Assembly (NCBI GenBank): GCA_002391075.1
Contig: DGRN01000010.1
Coordinates: 1 to 64,000 of the forward strand
Length of the DNA stretch: 64,000 nucleotides
Source: Candidatus Saccharibacteria bacterium UBA4387
GTDB lineage: Bacteria > Patescibacteriota > Saccharimonadia > Saccharimonadales > Saccharimonadaceae
Direction: 5' to 3'
Position 1 is the first letter of the stretch. Each line of letters begins with the position of its first letter. Below are positions 44,785 through 53,758 of the stretch, in pieces. A model generated the notes under the pieces. The model searched no databases, was not told the origin of the DNA, and saw only the letters and a list, made by a program, of their open reading frames with translations. Position numbers and translations under genes: made by a program.

Positions 44785-45480
44785 ATGAACAAGCCGCGCA
44801 ACAACATCGATTTCCTCCTTCAAGTCCCCATCGCTCATCGCGGCCTACATAATCTCGCCAAGAAAATCCCCGAAAATTCTTTCGCCGCTTTCAAATACGC
44901 CGCCATTAAAAAATACCCCATCGAGCTTGATATCCATCTCCTCAGAGACGGCCAAATCGCCGTCTATCACAACGACACTCTACCAGACGGCCGCAAAATC
45001 ATCGACTGCATTCGCGCCGACCTCCCAAAGCTCCCCGACCACTCTCAAATCCCTCTCCTCCACGAAGTCCTCAAACGCATCGACGGCAAAGTTCCTCTCC
45101 TCATCGAGTTCAAAACCGACGCACCAAAATCCACTCTCGAGCAAGCCGCCCTCCCTCTCCTAACATCATATCGCGGCGCCCTCGCTATCCAGTCTTTTGA
45201 TCCGCGCACGCTTCACTTTTTCAAGCAGCACGCGCCACAAATCCCGCGCGGCCAACTCATTTCACCAAAACCGCTCCGCCAATCCGAAAATCTCCGCGAA
45301 TATCTCGCCCACCATCATCCCGACAATTTCTACACTCGCCCAGATTTCATTTCGGCCGACCTCAACAAGCCACCAATCCACACGAATCTCCCAATTCTCG
45401 CCTGGACCATCCGCACCCATTCCGACGCCAACACCGCTAAACGTTTCGCCAGCAATATCATCTGCGAAAAAATTCTCTAA
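44785..45480 (+). CDS. Glycerophosphodiester phosphodiesterase
   Basis: 231 aa GDPD domain. Visible: IAHRGLHN (catalytic His), PENSFAAFKYA and IELDIHLLRDGQIAVYHND (metal-binding Glu, Asp and second His), LLIEFK, and a C-terminal ILAWTIRT. Splits glycerophosphodiesters to glycerol 3-phosphate and alcohol, so it could recycle host or own lipid head groups. No signal peptide, so cytosolic. TAAACT ends 6 nt before the ATG: leaderless type. Confidence 0.92.
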   Translation: MNKPRNNIDFLLQVPIAHRGLHNLAKKIPENSFAAFKYAAIKKYPIELDIHLLRDGQIAVYHNDTLPDGRKIIDCIRADLPKLPDHSQIPLLHEVLKRIDGKVPLLIEFKTDAPKSTLEQAALPLLTSYRGALAIQSFDPRTLHFFKQHAPQIPRGQLISPKPLRQSENLREYLAHHHPDNFYTRPDFISADLNKPPIHTNLPILAWTIRTHSDANTAKRFASNIICEKIL

Positions 45481-45482
45481 TT

Positions 45483-45563
45483 GTTGTAAATCTTACAACA
45501 AACACCGCCTTTATGTTGTTATTTTTACAACAAGCACCACATAACTGTTGTATAATTTACAAC
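45483..45563. promoter_or_regulatory. Three palindromic sites at exact 32-bp period
   Basis: GTTGTAA-ATC-TTACAAC (45483-45499), GTTGTTA-TTT-TTACAAC (45515-45531) and GTTGTAT-AAT-TTACAAC (45547-45563). Centres are 32 bp apart. The same motif and spacing occurs before the giant adhesin. Here it sits between two converging genes; the third copy overlaps a TATAAT box, yet no gene follows on the plus strand. Confidence 0.65.
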
Positions 45564-45601
45564 ATAAACCAATTGACAGCACATGACGCTACACGACGCG
45601 C

Positions 45602-48600
45602 CTACTTCGCAACCACGCCTTCTTCGCCAAAAATCTCTTTCAGCTCGCCCAACAAAGCATCGTCGCATTCGCACCTAAACGGCAAGCGCATCGCCTTTTT
45701 ATCCGGCCCAATCACCAAAATCACTTCCGAAATCCCCGGATACCTGCCGCAACTCGTCTTCAAATCCACCAGCGCCTGCTTATCCGACGGATCCATCACA
45801 CGAATATACAGCTTTTTCGGCTTCAACGGCACACCATTCGCGCCACTGGCCGATGTCGAAAAATGCGTCGTCGTCGAACTGCCTCTACCTCCCCCACCAG
45901 AGCGCCTATGCCCACTCGCGCCACTCACATTTTGCGCCGCCGTCTTGTCGCCGCGCGGCTTCTGCGCCACACCTTTTGTCGGCACTTTCAGCTTCGCTCC
46001 AGTCGACTCGTAGTTCTCCAGCTCTTCATCCGTTACCACGTCAACTTCTTCGACGTTAATCTTTGCCTCGTCCGTCATATTCCCGTCACGATCCGTCGCA
46101 TTCACTTTCCCAGTCACCTTCACGACCGTATCGGCCACCAGCTTAGCGCCCACCGTCTCGAAAGTTCGCGGAAACACCACAATCTCAATCTCGCGCGTCT
46201 TATCCTCGATCTTGACGAAAGCCATCTTCGAGCCACTCTTCGTAATCAAGGTCCGCACATCCGTAATAATGCCACCTACAATCACCGTCGCGCCATTAAT
46301 CGCCGGCTTAATTTCCGCAATCGGCATCGTCTGCTCTTCAAAATACTTATCATATTTATCCAACGGATGCGACGAAATATAAAGCCCCATCAAATCACGC
46401 TCCCACAGCAGCTGCTCCTTGTCAGTATACTGCGCTGGCGCCGGTTTCATCTCTGGCTCCGGAATCTCAGCCACCTTTCCCATCATGCCAAACAAATCCG
46501 TCTGCCCGCTCGCCTGATCTTTCTGACATTTGTTCGCATAGGCCTGAATCGACTCCAAGTTATACAGCAAATCCGACCGCGAAAAGCCAAAACTATCAAA
46601 CACGCCGCACTTAATCGAAGATTCCCAACTCTTCTTGTTAAACTTCGTCGCCGGCACGCGTTTCGCAAAATCAAACAGCGACTTAAACTTACCGTTCTTA
46701 TCGCGCTCGTCAATCACCTCTTCCGCCAGCGCCTTACCCATACCCTTAATCGCCGCCAAACCAAAGCGAATCGTCTTCGTCTGTCCCACGATACCGAAGT
46801 CTGCGTAAGATTCATTAATATCCGGACCAAGCACCTTCATGCCCATGCGCTTACACTCGGTCATCTCAATCGTCAGACGCTCTGTCCAACGCATATCCGA
46901 CGTCATCAACGCCGCCATATACGCATCTGGATAATGCACTTTCAGCCACGCTGTCCAATACGCCACCAAGGCATAGCACGCCGCGTGCGACTTGTTAAAG
47001 CAGTAGTTCGCGAACTCCAACAGCTGATCCCAAAAAGTGTTCGCAATCTCTTCCGTCGCGCCGCCAATCTTCACCGCTCCCTCAATAAACTGCGGCTTCA
47101 CCTTATTCATCAGGTCAATCTTCTTCTTACCAACCGCCTTGCGCAACGTATCTGCCTGACCGCCCGTAAATCCGCACCATTCCTTGGACGCCTGCATGAA
47201 CTGCTCCTGATAAATCAAAATACCATAGGTACTCTTCAGCGAGTTTTCCAACCCAGGGTGCAAATAAGTCACCGGCTCCTCGCCATGCCGCCGCTTAATA
47301 AAGCTCGGAATAAACTGCATCGGCCCCGGACGATAAAGCGCGTTCATCGCAATCAAATCCGCGAACTCCGTCGGCTGCAGCTCGCGCAAATACTTCTTCA
47401 TACCGCCAGATTCAAACTGGAACACGCCCGTCGTATCGCCCCGCTGGAACAGCTTGTAAACTTCCGCATCATCCGTCGGCAAATCATTCATCACAATCGT
47501 CTGCCCATACACCTTCTTGATAATGCGCAGCGCCTGCTGAATCACCGAAAGGTTCGACAAGCCCAAAAAGTCCATCTTCAACAAGCCCAGTTCCTCAACT
47601 GTCGGCCCAGGATACTGCGTCGTCAACGGCCCTTTCGCCGAAACTTCCATCGGCAAAAACTTCACCAAATCATCCGGCGCAATCACCACACCACAGGCAT
47701 GCACACCATGCCCGCGAATCGTCCCCTCCAAGCGCATCGCAAAATCAATCACCTCTTTCGAAGTCGGATTCGTCTCATATTCCTTCTTCAAATCCGGCTC
47801 ATTCACGATCGCATCTTTCAGCTTCACATGATGTCCCATCACCGGATCCGGCACCAGCTTCGCCAGCCTATCCGCCTCCGCATACGGCACCTCCAACACG
47901 CGCGCCACATCGCGCACCGCGTTCTTCGCCATCATCTTACCGAAAGTCACAATATTTCCCACGCGCGGCTTTCCGTATTTGCGCGTACAATATTCAATCA
48001 CCTCATCGCGCCGGTTATCCTGAATATCCGTATCAATATCCGGCATCGAAATACGGTCCGGGTTCAAGAAACGCTCAAAGAGCAAATCATACTCCAGCGG
48101 ATTCACATCTGTAATATGAATCGCATACGCCAGCAAAGCACCAGCCGCCGAACCACGCCCCGGCCCATAAATAATCCCCTGGCCTTTACCCCAGTTAATA
48201 AAGTCCTGCACAATCAAGAAGTAGCCATTATAGCCCATCTTGTCCACCACCGAAAGCTCATAGTCAATTCGTTCAATCACCTCTGGCGGCAACTTCTCAC
48301 GAATCTCCTCATTGCTCATTTTCTCGATTTCTTCATCCGACGCAATCTTATAGCGCCCCGCCAGACCATGAAAAACCATGTGATCCAGATATTCCTTCTC
48401 CGACTCCCCATTCGGCGTCGGAAACTTCGGAATCAAAATCCGCCCCAACTGAATCGTCACATTGCAACGATCCGCAATCCTCTTCGTATTCAGCACCGCC
48501 TCCGGGCAAGTCTTCTGCCACCGCGGCAGCAACTCCTCCGGCGGAATCACATTCAACTGAAAATCACTCAGCGACATACGGTTCTGGTCCGAAATCTTAC

Positions 48601-49324
48601 TACCAGTACCAATACACAGCAGCACCTCGTGCACCGGCTCATCTTCAACCTTCAAATAATGCGCATCGCAAGTTACCACACACGGCAAACCCGACTTTTT
48701 CGAATAGTTCATCAACCATTCGTTAATTTTCGTCTGCACATCCCAATGCGTCGGCGAATCCGGGTGCCCATGATCCTGCAGCTCCAAATAGAACCTGTCG
48801 CCATACACGCTGTGATACCACTCAATCAGCTTCTCCGCGCGCTCATCATCGCCATTCCGAATCGCATTCGAAATCTCCGAACCTGCACAACCAGACAAGC
48901 AAATAACACCCTCGGAATATTCTTCCATAATGCGATGGTCGATGCGCGGCTTGTAATACTTACCGTTAATCTCCGCCTCAGTCTGCAAGCGACACAAGTT
49001 CTCAAAACCTTTATCATTCATCGCCAGCAAAGTAATGTGATAGCGCACCTTATCATAGGCCGGATCTCTATCTTCCATCCGTCGCGCCGCCACATAGGCC
49101 TCCAGGCCCAAAATCGGCTTTATTCCCGCCGCGTCACAAGTTTTATACAACTCAATCAAACCAGACATCGTGCCATGGTCCGTCACAGCCACCGCTTCCA
49201 TGCCTTTCTCTTTCACAAAATCCACCAGCTCATCGATTTTCGTCAAACCGTCAAGCAACGAATAGTGTGTGTGATTATGCAAATGCACATAATCATTTGG
49301 TTTAAGTTGTACCTCCTCTGCCAT
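45602..49324 (-). CDS. dnaE: DNA polymerase III alpha subunit
   Basis: Replicative polymerase, 1240 aa. N-terminal PHP domain (HLHNHTHYSLLDG, VAVTDHGTMSG), palm with PDIDTDIQD (two catalytic Asp), the finger block YGPGRGSAAGALLAYA, ALYRPGPMQFIPSFIKRRHG, KSHAACYALVAYWTAWLKVHYP, HhH region and an OB fold (ATVIVGGIITDVRTLITKSG). The C-terminus has a Ser/Gly-rich linker then a last small domain. Start at ATG 49324: TAAAAT ends 6 nt upstream, leaderless. It is a DnaE1 type rather than PolC. Confidence 0.97.
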   Translation of the reverse strand: MAEEVQLKPNDYVHLHNHTHYSLLDGLTKIDELVDFVKEKGMEAVAVTDHGTMSGLIELYKTCDAAGIKPILGLEAYVAARRMEDRDPAYDKVRYHITLLAMNDKGFENLCRLQTEAEINGKYYKPRIDHRIMEEYSEGVICLSGCAGSEISNAIRNGDDERAEKLIEWYHSVYGDRFYLELQDHGHPDSPTHWDVQTKINEWLMNYSKKSGLPCVVTCDAHYLKVEDEPVHEVLLCIGTGSKISDQNRMSLSDFQLNVIPPEELLPRWQKTCPEAVLNTKRIADRCNVTIQLGRILIPKFPTPNGESEKEYLDHMVFHGLAGRYKIASDEEIEKMSNEEIREKLPPEVIERIDYELSVVDKMGYNGYFLIVQDFINWGKGQGIIYGPGRGSAAGALLAYAIHITDVNPLEYDLLFERFLNPDRISMPDIDTDIQDNRRDEVIEYCTRKYGKPRVGNIVTFGKMMAKNAVRDVARVLEVPYAEADRLAKLVPDPVMGHHVKLKDAIVNEPDLKKEYETNPTSKEVIDFAMRLEGTIRGHGVHACGVVIAPDDLVKFLPMEVSAKGPLTTQYPGPTVEELGLLKMDFLGLSNLSVIQQALRIIKKVYGQTIVMNDLPTDDAEVYKLFQRGDTTGVFQFESGGMKKYLRELQPTEFADLIAMNALYRPGPMQFIPSFIKRRHGEEPVTYLHPGLENSLKSTYGILIYQEQFMQASKEWCGFTGGQADTLRKAVGKKKIDLMNKVKPQFIEGAVKIGGATEEIANTFWDQLLEFANYCFNKSHAACYALVAYWTAWLKVHYPDAYMAALMTSDMRWTERLTIEMTECKRMGMKVLGPDINESYADFGIVGQTKTIRFGLAAIKGMGKALAEEVIDERDKNGKFKSLFDFAKRVPATKFNKKSWESSIKCGVFDSFGFSRSDLLYNLESIQAYANKCQKDQASGQTDLFGMMGKVAEIPEPEMKPAPAQYTDKEQLLWERDLMGLYISSHPLDKYDKYFEEQTMPIAEIKPAINGATVIVGGIITDVRTLITKSGSKMAFVKIEDKTREIEIVVFPRTFETVGAKLVADTVVKVTGKVNATDRDGNMTDEAKINVEEVDVVTDEELENYESTGAKLKVPTKGVAQKPRGDKTAAQNVSGASGHRRSGGGGRGSSTTTHFSTSASGANGVPLKPKKLYIRVMDPSDKQALVDLKTSCGRYPGISEVILVIGPDKKAMRLPFRCECDDALLGELKEIFGEEGVVAK

Positions 49325-49484
49325 ATATCTATTTTAACACTTTCGCCGCAATTCGCTCAACAGATTAAAAACCGAACAAAACCTTAAAAACCGAACACTT
49401 TCCACACTTTTCCATCAAAAACTTTTCCACAGGGGTGTAATAGTTATAACACATTTCCGCAAAAACAAAACAAGCATAAGCCTA
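49325..49484. other. Intergenic region with short direct repeats
   Basis: No gene seen. TTAAAAACCGAACA-type repeats (two copies near 49360-49395) and two TTTCCACA segments, one in CTTTCCACACTTTTCCA and one in TTTTCCACAGG, which resemble DnaA boxes but differ from TTATCCACA. The strand composition does not change here, so an origin is unlikely. Confidence 0.4.
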
Positions 49485-49513
49485 TTGACAAAACGTCCAA
49501 TCTTTGCTATAAT
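49485..49513 (+). promoter_or_regulatory. Canonical promoter
   Basis: TTGACA (49485-49490), 17 bp, TGcTATAAT (hexamer 49508-49513). Confidence 0.88.
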
Positions 49514-49550
49514 AGAAATATAATCATTAAAACAAACAGGAAAACCAAAA

Positions 49551-49760
49551 ATGAAACAATTTGAACGCTCCAACTTTAACGACGAAACCGCCCGAGACAT
49601 CGACAGCGAACTCTCGGACGAAAACGAATTCGACCCAACCGCCGTCGACACTGAAACTTTCGACGACACCGAACCAAAAACCGAAGCACTCAAAAACTCC
49701 AAAACCGACATCCAAACCATCGGCCAAAAAGCCATCCAAATCTTCAACGCCAGCCACTAG
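49551..49760 (+). CDS. Small acidic protein, unknown function
   Basis: 69 aa, very acidic (many Asp/Glu in residues 10-45), no membrane segment. Supported by a full-consensus promoter, an ACAGGA site and a terminator right after it. Not recognised. The C-terminal TIGQKAIQIFNAS looks amphipathic. The acidic, disordered look would fit a DNA-mimic or a binding partner, but nothing shows this. Confidence 0.7.
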   Translation: MKQFERSNFNDETARDIDSELSDENEFDPTAVDTETFDDTEPKTEALKNSKTDIQTIGQKAIQIFNASH

Positions 49761-49789
49761 GCTGCCAAACCCTACAAAAATTCCGCTCA

Positions 49790-49820
49790 AAAAACTTCCG
49801 ACCCGCCATCGGAAGTTTTG
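49790..49820 (+). terminator. Rho-independent terminator
   Basis: AAAACTTCCG/CGGAAGTTTT stem, T run. Confidence 0.85.
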
Positions 49821-49920
49821 CTTATGCTTGCATTTTCCCCAAAACATCCTAAAATATCCCCTATGACTCCCGTCACGCACCCTTAACTCGCGAAAATCCC
49901 CCAGAAAGGAAGTTTTGCCT

Positions 49921-50442
49921 ATGATCGCCCTTGCCGTCATGTTTAGCAATTGGGTTATATGCCACAACAACCAGCCAGCCTTCAAAATCGAACCCGACCA
50001 CGACCACTTCCGCCGACTCATCGAAAACAAAGTCGTCGTCTACGGCCACCACACTCTCGACATCCTCCCCAACCACAAACCCCTCAAAAATTGCAAAAAC
50101 ATCATCCTCACCCACCGCCGCGACCTCGACATCCCCGACGCCACTATCGTCACCAGCGTCAACGAACTCCAATTCGTCCTCCGCAACTTCGAACCCGACG
50201 ACGTTTTCCTCATCGGCGGCACCGAACTCTTCCATGAACTCATCGACCTCTGCAGCCGCGCCATCCTAACCATCATCCAAGAAGACATCGAAACCAACTC
50301 AACCTCAGAATTCTTCCCACGCCTCGACCAGCGCCCCAACTGGCTGCCCGGCCGCTCCAGCAGCACCCACTTCCGCGACGGGCACCAATTCCACCAACAG
50401 CGCTTCATTAACACAAATTTTCGCAAGCACACCTCAGCCTAG
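49921..50442 (+). CDS. Dihydrofolate reductase-like protein
   Basis: 173 aa from ATG 49921, with GAAAGGAAG upstream. Visible DHFR-like features: N-terminal IALAVMFSNWVICHNNQPAF, KVVVYGHHTLDILP (in place of VVMGRxTxxSLP), NIILTHR, and VFLIGGTELFHELI (the GG-x-E-Lxx nucleotide loop). It reduces dihydrofolate with NADPH if active. Differences: the usual Met-Gly-Arg is Tyr-Gly-His and the C-terminal strand region is unlike FolA, ending in a Gly/Arg/His-rich tail. No thyA was found in the window. It could be a diverged DHFR or a RibD-like reductase. Confidence 0.78.
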   Translation: MIALAVMFSNWVICHNNQPAFKIEPDHDHFRRLIENKVVVYGHHTLDILPNHKPLKNCKNIILTHRRDLDIPDATIVTSVNELQFVLRNFEPDDVFLIGGTELFHELIDLCSRAILTIIQEDIETNSTSEFFPRLDQRPNWLPGRSSSTHFRDGHQFHQQRFINTNFRKHTSA

Positions 50443-50475
50443 CGTTAGCCGAGGAACCCTCTCTAACGCCGGCCA

Positions 50476-50508
50476 CAAAAAGCCCCGCCACTCCGACGGG
50501 GTCTTTTT
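50476..50508. terminator. Bidirectional terminator
   Basis: GCCCCG/CGGGG-type stem with A run before and T run after, serving the DHFR-like gene and the converging methyltransferase gene. Confidence 0.8.
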
Positions 50509-51097
50509 ATTTCTCGCGACCAGTCGCCGCCCTCAACCAATAAAACCTCTCCACATTTCCAAACCGCCCCGCCAACTCATTATCGCGCTTCGCAATCACA
50601 GCAAAACCATGCATTTTCAGCCACTGCTCAAACCGCGCAATTATCTCGCGCCGCATCTTGCTATTCTTCACTACGCCGTTTTTCAATTGCCACGCCGCCG
50701 CCTCAAACTGCGGCTTCAGCATCACAAAATACTCCGTATCCGTCTTCGCCAACTCTGCCCGCGCATACTCCAGCACTTTCGTCAAACTCACAAAACTCAC
50801 ATCCGCCACCACCACATCCGGCCTCTCACTCATCGCGAACTCAAAAACATCCGTCTTCTCATGCAGCTCCACCCTCTCATCAAAACGCAACGGCGCCTTC
50901 ATCTGTCGCGATCCCTTCTCTACCGCTATCACCTTTTTCGCCCCCAAGCGCAAAGCACATTCCGTAAATCCACCCGTCGACGACCCAATATCCAGCACGG
51001 TTTTCCCCTTCAAAAACCCAGCCGCCCCAAACGCCCGCAGCGCTCCTTCCAGTTTATACTCCGCCCTTCCTACTACCGCCGTCTCACTCTTCTTCAT
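50507..51097 (-). CDS. TlyA-like FtsJ-type rRNA methyltransferase without S4 domain
   Basis: 196 aa. Starts directly with the segment VGRAEYKLEGAL that in TlyA proteins follows the S4 domain, then TVLDIGSSTGGFTECALRLGA (SAM site), VIAVEKGSRQM, DVVVADVSFVSL and LKPQFEA. TlyA (about 270 aa) methylates rRNA cytidines on the 2'-O using an N-terminal S4 RNA-binding domain; here the S4 part is absent, and no upstream in-frame coding extends it. It may need another RNA-binding partner or act on a different RNA. Confidence 0.85.
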   Translation of the reverse strand: MKKSETAVVGRAEYKLEGALRAFGAAGFLKGKTVLDIGSSTGGFTECALRLGAKKVIAVEKGSRQMKAPLRFDERVELHEKTDVFEFAMSERPDVVVADVSFVSLTKVLEYARAELAKTDTEYFVMLKPQFEAAAWQLKNGVVKNSKMRREIIARFEQWLKMHGFAVIAKRDNELAGRFGNVERFYWLRAATGREK

Positions 51098-51461
51098 TAC
51101 CCCAAATTATAACATTTTTCACCCATTTTTCAATCCACCCCCACTACCTCACCTACCTCACCTACCAAACCCTAGCAAACCAGTAAACTCCCAATTACCC
51201 CCACCCCCATCCACCTCTATCCCCCAAGTAAACTCATAATTTACCTCCACCAACAATCGCCCAAGCACTCCTCTACCATCCCACATTACCATCACTACCA
51301 CTACCGCTACTACGGCCATTATCACTATCACCATCACCATCGCTATCGCCGTCAAAAAATGGGTAAACTTTTAGTTTACCTCTCGTAATCTTTGAAATCT
51401 ATTTTTATTAATTATTAGTTTACCTTTTTACCAGCGTTTCAAAACCGCCAGCGCATCCCGC
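51098..51461. other. Intergenic region: palindromes and low-complexity tract
   Basis: No gene seen in 364 bp. GTAAACT-TTT-AGTTTAC (51363-51379) is a perfect 7-3-7 palindrome; GTAAACT-CAT-AATTTAC (51228-51244) matches in all but one pair; GTAAACT at 51183 and AGTTTAC at 51417 are half sites. Between them lies a CAY-type triplet-like tract (about 51285-51350). Could hold operators for the TlyA-like gene. Confidence 0.5.
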
Positions 51462-52385
51462 CTACCCCTTCATAACCGCACGCAACGGTTTCGCTGCCTT
51501 CCGAATCTCAATCGTCCGCACATTGGCAAACTTCTCGTATTCGCCCTCAGCTTGAATCATCACCGATGCAGCCTTAGCAAACACCAACTTATCATATTCA
51601 CTCTCAATCCCAGGTATACGCTTAAGTACACTGCGCGCCATAAATCCAGCCAGCTTTCCAAACTTAGTCAGCTCGCCAGTTTTGCTCAAAAACTCCCGCT
51701 CCCCCAAAAACCATTTGCCGCCACGCATAATCCGCGCCACCGACAAGCCATTAATCGCCAGATAATCCGACGCGCCCTTCACCTTCACAGCCTCACCAGA
51801 AGCCCCACCTAGCAAAAACTCCGCCGGCAAAAACTCCTCACTTTTACGGCATTTCAGCCACCAATGCGCCAACACCCCCATACTAAACGTCACGCGCTTA
51901 TTCCCTTTGCGCAAAGCATGCCGCGTCTTCGGATGGTCAAACACGCCACAAGCCACCGCAAACATCCCGACAGTAAAATAACACATCCCGTAACGCCAAT
52001 GTTTCCCATTAATCAAACATTCCAGCGGCCAAACCTCGGTCGCATCACCATGCAAAATCTCTTTCAATCGCGGCTCCCCAAAAGTCCGCGCCGTATCATT
52101 AAAATTCCCAAACCCCAAGGTACTAAAACTCACATCCTTTGCCTTTGACAGCATCACACCATTCATCGCCGCCGCCGCCGTCCCATCACCGCCGGCCGCA
52201 ACCACCAAATCACCATCGCGCAAAACTTTCGCCAAATTCACCGCGTTCACATCCACGCTCGCCTGCGCAATCTTAAAATGCGCCAACTCCAAGCCTTCCT
52301 CGGCCTTCAGCACTCCAATCACATCCCGATTAATCCGCCCGTAGTGCGAACTCCGCGGATTATAAACCAAAACCAGCCTTTTCAT
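51462..52385 (-). CDS. Diacylglycerol kinase family lipid kinase
   Basis: 307 aa from ATG 52385. Visible: N-terminal VLVYNPRSSHYG, AAGGDGTAAAAMNGV (the GGDGT nucleotide loop of DAGK_cat) and STLGFGNFNDTAR (usual GT-x-N-DFA). The C-terminal beta-sandwich is present. Phosphorylates a lipid such as diacylglycerol; substrate not certain. Start overlaps the upstream gene's stop as ATGA, so translation is coupled. Last gene of a three-gene operon. Confidence 0.88.
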   Translation of the reverse strand: MKRLVLVYNPRSSHYGRINRDVIGVLKAEEGLELAHFKIAQASVDVNAVNLAKVLRDGDLVVAAGGDGTAAAAMNGVMLSKAKDVSFSTLGFGNFNDTARTFGEPRLKEILHGDATEVWPLECLINGKHWRYGMCYFTVGMFAVACGVFDHPKTRHALRKGNKRVTFSMGVLAHWWLKCRKSEEFLPAEFLLGGASGEAVKVKGASDYLAINGLSVARIMRGGKWFLGEREFLSKTGELTKFGKLAGFMARSVLKRIPGIESEYDKLVFAKAASVMIQAEGEYEKFANVRTIEIRKAAKPLRAVMKG

Positions 52386-53122
52386 AGCCTCTCTTGCGCC
52401 CAATCCCTAATTTTTTCGGCATCAGCAAAGCCATGCAGCGCACCATCTTTATCAAAAATCTGTGCATACCCCTGCTCTTTCACATCTTCCTTATATTTCT
52501 TCAACAAATCAATGCCAAGATTTTGCACCACGCCATATTCCTCTTGCAGCTTATTCTTGTCAATCTCATCAGTATCCTGATACTTCTCTTTAAACTCGGA
52601 AATTTTCTCACGATATTCCTCAAAATCCTGCCCAAATTCCCGCAAAAACTCATTCCCCGATTCCGCAAATTCCGTAATCGTCTCTTCCGGAATCCGCCCA
52701 GTCTCCGCAACCGCATGCGCCAAACCGTCCAACTTCTCCGCCGTTTCCGCCAAATCGCCCAGATTATCAACCGTATATTTCACTCGATCGCAAGCTTCCC
52801 GCATCTCAACCCCATGCTCTTTGTCCTTACGAAACGCACTCGACGCGCAAAAATCATCATCGCCCACCGTCTCTTTCACATCACGCACGGCCACCAAAAA
52901 CTTCTCGGTCTCTTCCGATTTATACTCTTTCAAATCCTCGACTTTCTCCTCAAAATACTCCTCAATATCCGCCTTACGCGCCAGCACTTTCTCCATTTTT
53001 TCACTCAAACTTCGCAACTCGCGCTTATCGCCAGAGCGCCCCAACAGCAAAACGCCGCCAACCAGCACCAACACCAGCACTACAATAATTCCACCCAAAA
53101 ATGTCGTATTTCTTCTTCTCAT
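52382..53122 (-). CDS. Membrane-anchored coiled-coil protein
   Basis: 246 aa. Basic MRRRN start, one membrane helix (about 8-28), then acidic Glu/Lys-rich helices probably forming coiled coils on the outside. Two cysteines (DDFCASS, EACDRV) about 20 residues apart. No family recognised. ATG 53122 is preferred since it lies just after the previous stop; ATG 53140 would overlap it. Operon position between a secreted-type metalloprotease and a lipid kinase suggests an envelope role. Confidence 0.72.
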   Translation of the reverse strand: MRRRNTTFLGGIIVVLVLVLVGGVLLLGRSGDKRELRSLSEKMEKVLARKADIEEYFEEKVEDLKEYKSEETEKFLVAVRDVKETVGDDDFCASSAFRKDKEHGVEMREACDRVKYTVDNLGDLAETAEKLDGLAHAVAETGRIPEETITEFAESGNEFLREFGQDFEEYREKISEFKEKYQDTDEIDKNKLQEEYGVVQNLGIDLLKKYKEDVKEQGYAQIFDKDGALHGFADAEKIRDWAQERL

Positions 53123-53124
53123 TT

Positions 53125-53709
53125 CTATAACCTTACCCATAATTCACTCGGCAACGGCCACGAATTCGGCTCGCAACCGGCCAAACCTGTCGACTGCTGC
53201 AGCATCACCGGAGCCTGCCCCGTCGCAGTCTCGCAAGTCAAAATATGCCTATGCCCCAGAAAATGCCCCACCTCATGATTCAAAACCATTTGCCTATATC
53301 TTTCAATACTTACGCCCAACTCGTTGTAGCTATCCGAACCGCCCCGCCACCTGTCATCGTTAATCAACACCAAGCTCCCCACCGAACAACTCAGCTTATC
53401 TGAACAAACTGTCGGCGCCGCTGCCGCAACCTCTTTCGGCTCCGCCAAAATCACGTGCATCCGCCCACCACTGTCAACCCGCTTAAATCGAATTCCCGCC
53501 CGCTTCCAACCGCGCGCATCTGCCAAAATCTCATCGGTCATCCGCGAAAACTCCCCCTTATCGCTCAAAATCGTCCCCCTATAGCTCACGTCATAAGTCA
53601 CTGTCGTCTGATTCGCCACTGCAAAATAAGCGTCCGCCTTCTCTTGCACCTCTACCTGCGCGCTCGCAATTTCCGCCGCCGCAATCAAACCAATCAAACT
53701 CTCAAACAT
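53125..53709 (-). CDS. DUF3152-type zinc metalloprotease
   Basis: 194 aa from ATG 53709: TAAAAT ends 7 nt upstream, leaderless, which excludes the longer in-frame form. The N-terminus is hydrophobic (about 1-18) and could be a short signal or anchor. Visible: TYDVSYRG, ADARGWKRAGIRFKRV, VGSLVLINDDRW, YRQMVLNHEVGHFLGHRH; HEVGH followed by H is the zinc site. This arrangement is that of DUF3152 proteins of Actinobacteria, likely extracytoplasmic peptidases. Two Cys pairs fit an exported protein. First of a three-gene operon. Confidence 0.87.
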   Translation of the reverse strand: MFESLIGLIAAAEIASAQVEVQEKADAYFAVANQTTVTYDVSYRGTILSDKGEFSRMTDEILADARGWKRAGIRFKRVDSGGRMHVILAEPKEVAAAAPTVCSDKLSCSVGSLVLINDDRWRGGSDSYNELGVSIERYRQMVLNHEVGHFLGHRHILTCETATGQAPVMLQQSTGLAGCEPNSWPLPSELWVRL

Positions 53710-53758
53710 TATCTTTATTTTACCACGCCACAACCCCCAAAATGCTATAATAAACCCA

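Noticed and set aside
45483..45563. CRISPR array
   Set aside because: Period is regular but the repeat is a 17-bp palindrome with 15-bp spacers that resemble each other, only three copies and no cas genes.
45863..49387. 1174-codon plus-strand open frame antisense to dnaE
   Set aside because: Arg/His/Leu-rich mirror of the dnaE coding sequence, a result of strong strand composition.
49360..49440. Replication origin with DnaA boxes next to dnaE
   Set aside because: Only imperfect TTTCCACA boxes, no dnaA or dnaN nearby and no change in strand composition.
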